From NCBI GenBank assembly GCA_015178975.1, contig WHVD01000029.1, positions 496,001 through 560,000 of the forward strand: a DNA stretch of 64,000 nt, given 5' to 3'. A model generated the notes under the pieces. That model was given only the letters and a program-made list of their open reading frames with translations. It had not been told where the DNA came from and searched no databases. Position 1 is the first letter of the stretch. The number at the start of each line of letters is the position of its first letter. Source of the DNA: Hysterangium stoloniferum. Taxonomy: Eukaryota > Basidiomycota > Agaricomycetes > Hysterangiales > Hysterangiaceae. Made by a program: the position numbers and the translations under genes. Shown here piece by piece: positions 58,225 through 64,000 of this stretch.

Positions 58225-60146
58225 TTAGAATAGTGAAACAAACGACAGCACAGCAAAACATGTTGCAAAAGCGACATCATGCCAAGCCGTCTCTCCTAAA
58301 GAGATTCCAGCGTTTTTGCCATTTTGCCCAGAGCCTGTTGGACTCGGAGGACTCGAAGCTGTGGCATTCGCCGTACCTATCAACAGCAATAAAAGAAGAG
58401 TCAGTTATCTTCCATGCTACACCCAGACCCCTGCCGCCTCACCTCCGGCCAACGGCTGATTCCACAGAAAATATGCTTCTCCAAAATATTGCGGATCACC
58501 ATGCGCCAGAAACGCCGTATACTTTCCTTTCGGATCACCATAAATGGCTGCAACGGCAGCAACACTAGGGTACAGCTCTCTCGTTTCATCGGCCTCATCG
58601 CTTTTATTTGGTGAAATTTTCATGGCGAAGTCTACGGCTGATTGGATTGTAGCACCTGCTTTGGTGGTTTTGTTCCATATGTTTGAGGTGGGGTCAATGA
58701 ATTGTGCGAGGCGGGCATTTGTCTTTGGAGAGCGTGTGGGTGCCCTACAATCAGGATGAGAGCTTTTTTTCGTTTTTGAGGGACTCACAATCATGGCTGC
58801 GAGGTTGTAGGCCCTGTAGTGGTATGGTCGGGTTCTTGCTGCTTCGAGAGGCTGTATCAGGCGTGAGTACGCTGTTTATGAAAGAAGTGAAGTTGTGCTA
58901 CCTGCTCCCCTGAAGCGGAGATTTGGGATAGATATTGCTTTGAGAAATATGTATCTGTGACATTTTTCGCTCCAGGGATATCATTTACTAAGATCTTTAA
59001 AGCCGCAAGCTGGTTATAGTAAAATGTTCCGTGATTGCTAGGATAAAGAATTAAAGTGTTATGTCATGAAAAACCCAAGTCCACGCGTACTTGTCTGCGA
59101 GACCTTCTTCAACAGCGATCGCGGAAGTCTCAAGCCACGTAATGTACTCGTTAGCCCAAGCGTTCATTTGGTCATCAAGATCTGTAGTCCAGTCAGGGCT
59201 TTTGCCCTGCCGAAGAATCATAATACCAATAGTAATCTTTACGAAGCATTTGAGATCCCTACGATGCTGAATAAGTATTATCATAGTAGCCTGTAGGATC
59301 TAAGAGTTTACAGAATACCGGTATGAGTTCCAACCTGTCCATCCGGACCACGGTGCATTTGTGCATAGTTCAAATTAGGATTCATTTTCGTGGCTGGATC
59401 AAGGAACCACGCCTTAATGTAGCTTACTGTCCATGAGAGATACAAATTGTATTGTTATTATGTTCCCATGACCAGACCACACTTACCAACATTCCTAGAG
59501 AATATAGGGGACGATTGACTGTTCAACGCCCATGCCATCGCGCCGTAGAAGACAGCATCTGACAGGTTCTGGAACGCTACGACGTTGTTAACCAGAAGTC
59601 TATCTGGATTGAATTCGCCATCGCGAGTGACGTAGGGGCATGTAACCCAGACTAATCGACAATTAGCTCGGAGTCAAGGAGGACTGCAGTGCATGGAGTC
59701 ACTTTGTTGTGGGCTCAGCTCTGTAGTATTTTTTGCATCCTTACAGTTCGGCCATAAGCTAACAATCGAAATGGTTCATTAGAGTCCATATGCGCCATAA
59801 AAAAGTAAATATCATACTATGGCGCCCAACTCAGGTAGTCGTGCAAGTCTCCTGATGGGGGGCTTACGGTCTTGTTCGTCACACCTTTGAATCCGATTCA
59901 GAGTTCTGATGGAGGGCAGCGATTAGCGGAAAGAGACTCACTCCACGGACCAGAGGTGGATAGCTCCGTCGCCCATTGTGCAATGGTCTGTTGTGCTTCC
60001 CACGTCGTATTTACAAATGCACCGCTCACAATAAAGCTAGGGTCCACGAAGTCATTGTCGTAGCTCACTAGGTCCAATTGCAAGCTCCAAGCAGGACTCC
60101 CAAAAAGCAATTGAAAAAATAGAAGAGTAAGCCATGTCGGTACCAT
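58225..60146 (-). CDS. Alginate-lyase-fold polysaccharide lyase, probably GPI-anchored
   Basis: Predicted cell-surface enzyme of the alginate lyase (PF05426-like) superfamily; the substrate in fungi is not known. Ten minus-strand exons: 60146-59942, 59884-59818, 59758-59703, 59651-59487, 59426-59312, 59258-59091, 59037-58902, 58851-58789, 58722-58443 and 58376-58225, giving 468 residues. Signal peptide: about residues 1-22 (WLTLLFFQLLFGSPAWS). Family landmarks in order: FVDPSFIVSGAF, PPSGDLHDYLSWAPY, TCPYVTRDGEFNPD, WFLDPATKMNPNLNYAQ, NNHGTFYYNQLAA (catalytic-region NNHG), RTRPYHYRAYNL and ELYPSVAAVA. The last exon encodes a serine/glycine stretch (PPSPTGSGQNGKNAG) and a terminal hydrophobic helix, which fits a GPI-attachment signal. 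No lesion is visible. Confidence 0.88.
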
Positions 60147-61493
60147 ACCAGCAGTGGTGCAGACACGCTGAGATGTGGTGTGGGAGCTGACAAGAAATAT
60201 TGAACATGTTGTTATGCACCCGACAAGCGGCACTCCGTGGGATCTAGTAGCGCTTGTTCTTACACACGCGAAAGACCCTAGATACCGTGATTACTGAGGA
60301 GCTTTTGGGCTCCTACTTCTTTTAAGAGCGTATCGTAAGGATTTTTAAACAGATGCCGAGGAGTATTAGAGTATCTGCAACCAATATATATTAGCAAAAT
60401 TGAATGGCATGCCTCAGATCCAGTTTGCTAATATATGGCTGTGTTGCAAATACTCCCTGGTAATTATGACAGCAGATGAAATTGTCTAGACAATTGGTCG
60501 ATGAGTAATAATCACCTGGACCCGAAATACCCGACTTGCGGTGATCACAGGTTGCGAGCGTCGCACTATCAGCCAAAAGTGAAGGGTGTATAATGAAAGA
60601 ACTAATCGAGGAAGCGACTCAATCACAGAAGATGCCCAAAATTGGCGTGTTTCTTGACAACTTCCAGTCTTCCTGTTGTAGGCTCAAATTATGTAAGGCA
60701 GGCTACACATTTGGAAATGTAGTGGCTAGCCTGATGGTAGGGAACTAGATAGTCTTGTTTATTTATATTTACATACCAATGGCCACCGTACGTGGGTTTA
60801 ATAAGTCCCAATGCGGGAAGTAGGAGTAAATCTTATGTTGTTGTGAATCACGACCACTCTAAAAATACTTTCATGTGTAACCTTGACCAGGACACAAGGT
60901 ATTGTGCTACGAGTGTACAACAGACCATGTTTGTTATCTACCGATCCTGTTCCATCGGGAGTCCTGTCACATAACGCCTGATTGCCGCGCATTGTTCGCT
61001 CCCACCCATAAAGACTAATTTAAACATCCACGAGCTTGTCTATCATGTGTACTCTTTAAAGTTGGCTCCCCTATTATTACCAGTAGGTTGATTGGTGTGT
61101 TATTCAAGAAGGATTCGCAGACACTCATCCACAGGCATGATATTCATATTCAAAACTTGTGGGAGCATCCTAAACAAAAATATCCATCTGATACAACACG
61201 AGAGACATTACAACGAGCTTTGCTTTGTGAGTGAAGCGAGTTGGAGGCAGTGCCACTTAGAATCACATATGCGTTCCAGGATGTCATCGTTACAGCCAAA
61301 CGATTGATACAGCCATTCGTCTGTCTATTCTTTGCACCCCGTTCCCCTCTTCTTTAAACTTCTATTTTGTTTACTTTACTATCTCCCTTGCGCTAGTCGC
61401 TCCATCCCACTACCCCTCATCTCTGAGACTCGCCATTCCTTTATTATTAATTTGTGCGCTGGACGTTCAGGTCAACGCCGATCTCTGTAGTGT
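60147..61493. other. Divergent intergenic region
   Basis: Upstream of both the alginate-lyase gene (-) and the membrane protein gene (+). A small inverted repeat (tatattagcaaaattg / cagtttgctaatatat, 60,388-60,436) lies about 250-290 bases upstream of the lyase ATG. Pyrimidine-rich sequence (61,330-61,420) precedes the membrane gene. Confidence 0.45.
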
Positions 61494-62741
61494 ATGATGA
61501 CAACAGGTAATAGAGTGGAAGTACCTCTTGGTGGGTTATATAGCTACCGTAGAGAGCGCTCCAAGACTGAACATTTTACCTAGTCAACGGTGGAATTGCA
61601 GCGGCCTTTGCTTTCGGGATTCTTCTCTGGGATCAGTAAGTTGTGTCATGAGTCATTTTCGATGCCACCATTCACGCAAGCAATCAGTGTAGTCTCGTTT
61701 CACGGCGATAAAAAGGTCCTCAAACGTGGTAACCGTGAATTCAACTTAAAGTATGATATTACGTCCGTAGCGTCGTGCGTGGTCATGTTTTTCTTGATTG
61801 AGTCACACTAAGAATGTATCTAGTTTCATCCTCCTGAGATATTCAGGCATTCTCGCCATCTTACCAGCTCTTATCTTCATGACGCTGAATACGAGCCACT
61901 GTCGATCAATTCTCATTCTAAATCAGATCGGCAGTCTTCTTGTAACGGCCTTCTCAGGTGTAATATTTGGTCTTCGGACGATTGCAATGTGGAATAATAA
62001 TAAAATGGTTACCTCCGTCGTTGGCTTCCTTTATATCTTGATGATTGCATGTGGTGTGCGTTACCATTTCTTTGAATCATATGTACACTCACGGTGTGGT
62101 TATCCGACCAGTGCGCTGTAGCGTCACAGTATAATGGAAGACCAATAGATGACTTCTCAGCAAGGGCCTTTTGCCAGATTTTACCCATTCCTTCCTGGAC
62201 ACTCATTTCATACGCTTCATCGGTTTTATTTGATTCGGCTATGGTGCTTTTAGCACTATTCAAGTACAAATCATCTTCCATCTCATCAGGGTCCGCATAT
62301 CACATCGACACGATATATTTTGCCTTGGTCCTGATGGTTAACCTCGCCTCCCTTGTTATCCAAACATTAGCGCAGGATTCAAATCAAGTAAAATTAGCGG
62401 CTTCGTCATTCTCGACAGTTGCTCTTGTCATAACAGGCGCACGCATTTTTGTCCGCCAGAGACAGAGTCATCGTGAAGCGCAGGTTTTACCACTCGTATC
62501 AACCAAGACCCACAGCTCATCGAGGAAGGAGACATCTCCCAACCCATCTGCTCCTTCTCCAAGCATCCCACCACGTTCTGATCAACCCACTTCTTTAAAT
62601 CCTCTCAATCTCAGCGCAATACAGCTGCAAAGGTCCGATACGCCATTCGGATCCTACGATTACGAGGGAAACTCACCTATAGATGATACAAAGTACACAT
62701 CAGCATATATCACGCGTGAGACCATTGTCATTGTTGAATAA
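61494..62741 (+). CDS. Multi-pass membrane protein of unknown function
   Basis: Agaricomycete-type integral membrane protein; role unknown. Exon 1 (61494-61506, start MMTT) and exon 2 (61584-61635, VNGGIAAAFAFGILLWD) splice in phase. Exon 3 is clear from about 61,813 to 62,055 (FILLRYSGILAILPALIF, LVTAFSGVIFGLRTIAMW), and exon 4 from 62,112 to 62,741 in phase 0 (CAVASQYNGRP, LFDSAMVLLALFKY, TIYFALVLMVNLASLV, then a serine/proline-rich cytoplasmic tail). The joint between exons 2 and 3 is not resolved, so a short exon may be missing. I count six to seven hydrophobic helices. The helix order and the LRT.A motif resemble DUF6533-like proteins. Confidence 0.7.
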
Positions 62742-63582
62742 GTAGGGTGGTTGAAGCAGGATTATTAGTCATGTGTTGACGTAGCCTCCGATATGAACCT
62801 TGCAAAGGACGCAGAAAATACCACATTTTATGGACATTGGATTTGTCAAAGATTAATTGTAATAACGACAGGATCCATTCTTTTGCTTGTTTTTCTACTT
62901 CATTGTTTTCATCAAGTGTTTTGGACTACACATATTGTCATAATACCCACTGTCATAATGTCCAGTAGTAATCATATGTCACATACATCGCGAGAAGTTC
63001 CTCTGTTGTGTGGACTTCCTGCTATGACAAAGAAGGTATGGCTTTGGGCACACCAGCAGATATCAATATATATATTTTGATTCCTTCAATATCTTAATTC
63101 ACGTATGCTGGAATGTATTACTGAGATTGAACAATTATTTTATTCTATGCATAATTTTGATCTCTTTGACGTCGCGGGTTGCGCAGTTGGGGTTGTCGCT
63201 TTCTGGTCTGCTAGCTATCTCACTGAACTCACTATCATGTCTGTGGCGGCTTTCGATCCTCCATTTAGCTTTGCTCGGGGTACCGCGTATTCGCACGGTA
63301 TCGTGCGAACAACATTCGCGTCAGTCTTTGCGGTCTGACATCAGGAAAGTGGGAAGATCAGTAAGTATGCCGTCTATATTGTCTAGAGCCATCTAGGAGA
63401 GCTAGCTAGGCACACTACAGATCCCTATTTACTAGTCGGTATAAAAGCTTACTATAGTTCTAGGGAGTCTACGTAATGGGTGTAGACAATCCCAAATCCC
63501 TGATGAAGCATGTTAGGATCATGTTCGAGCTCTCCACCGACGCGAATTGGCCGCAAGCTTTACTCAACATCATCCCTCGTCA
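62742..63582. other. No gene recognised
   Basis: ORFs up to 95 codons contain hydrophobic stretches (for example VVAFWSASYLTELTIM near 63,200) that could be further membrane-protein debris. Confidence 0.3.
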
Positions 63583-63900
63583 ATGTCAGTCGCAACAAAG
63601 CCCGCACCCCTCGAATCACGTTATTATGGCCCTTACGACAAGCTCTTCAACTACGCTTTCGGCGAAGAATTTATCCTCTTCGTTGCCTGAACCACGAGTA
63701 GTAACCAGCTTTCATTAAATACTACTGATGGGCGAATGAACCTTATAACAGACAGAGGGCAGACACCCAGATGCGCCAGGAAGTCAGACTATGGAGGAGC
63801 TATGATGGTGCTATGGGTAAATCAATATGAATGTTGTAGTACACGTATGAAGGAGACATCGACAAGAAACATTGTTAAATAATGAGGCTATGCCACCCGT
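63583..63900 (+). pseudogene. Decayed copy of an agaricomycete repeat-family ORF
   Basis: From ATG 63,583 a frame reads MSVATKPAPLESRYYGPYDK then LFNYAFGEEFILFVA and stops at 63,688-63,690. After a gap, another frame near 63,755 reads RQRADTQMRQE. Both pieces, in this order, remind me of uncharacterised agaricomycete proteins with PYDKLFNY and ADTQMRQRYDQ segments. Most of the middle is missing or frameshifted. Confidence 0.4.
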
Positions 63901-64000
63901 AATATATTATAACAGAATTTACTCAAAAGCCGACAATTGATGCACGTCTTCATTCTCTTCTTGATGGTAATGCCCGGCGAGCTCGTCCCCAAAGAAGCCG

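Noticed and set aside
3643..62741. A biosynthetic gene cluster across the window
   Set aside because: No core biosynthetic enzyme (PKS, NRPS, terpene synthase) was found; the oxidase is a relic and the genes have unrelated roles.

Overview
The window looks like nuclear DNA of a mushroom-forming basidiomycete (Agaricomycetes). The genes are cut into many short exons by introns of about 50-75 nt. The recognisable families are typical of that class: a Zn2Cys6 regulator, a PARP-type zinc-finger protein, an Nvj2/TEX2-like SMP protein, an orphan P-loop GTPase, a saposin plus metallophosphatase sphingomyelinase, a DUF2415 protein, an orphan 7TM protein and an alginate-lyase-fold enzyme. There is no bacterial, viral or CRISPR signal. 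All exon structures were worked out by eye from reading frame, splice motifs and conserved residues. No alignment was run.

Layout. 1-3.6 kb: no gene seen. 3.6-12.6 kb: a gene block with the Zn2Cys6 factor (+), the PARP-type zinc-finger protein (+, with one AT-AC and one GC-AG intron) and the Nvj2/TEX2-like protein (-). 13-28 kb: a repeat island. It holds a 1.33-kb terminal-inverted-repeat transposon with a 9-bp target duplication inside an older repeat; four solo LTRs, each with its own 5-bp target duplication; decayed Ubp14-type protease and gag-like sequence; AT-rich tandem units; and a ~70-bp minisatellite. CpG is strongly depleted in much of it. 29.5-31.6 kb: the 12-exon GTPase gene (+). 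32.0-32.6 kb: the tail of a berberine-bridge-type oxidase (-). 34.2-37.9 kb: a 23-exon sphingomyelinase (-) with 9-nt and 10-nt microexons. 38.8-39.2 kb: a Copia RNase H remnant. 39.6-42.1 kb: a DUF2415 gene (+). 43.1-45.1 kb: the orphan 7TM gene (+). 46.7-56.4 kb: a second repeat and relic island, with a solo LTR carrying a 15-bp minisatellite of about 26 units, a second Ubp14-like relic and a decayed membrane-protein copy. 58.2-60.1 kb: a 10-exon, probably GPI-anchored alginate-lyase-like gene (-). 61.5-62.7 kb: a multi-pass membrane protein (+). The end of the window has one more decayed ORF.

The genes do not form a pathway or an obvious cluster. Three of them are secretory or surface proteins (sphingomyelinase, alginate lyase, 7TM). 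The strongest observations are genome-structural: the non-canonical introns, the datable nested insertions with an empty site present in the same window, two solo LTRs that split one old coding sequence, and paired repeat copies that differ mainly by CpG loss.
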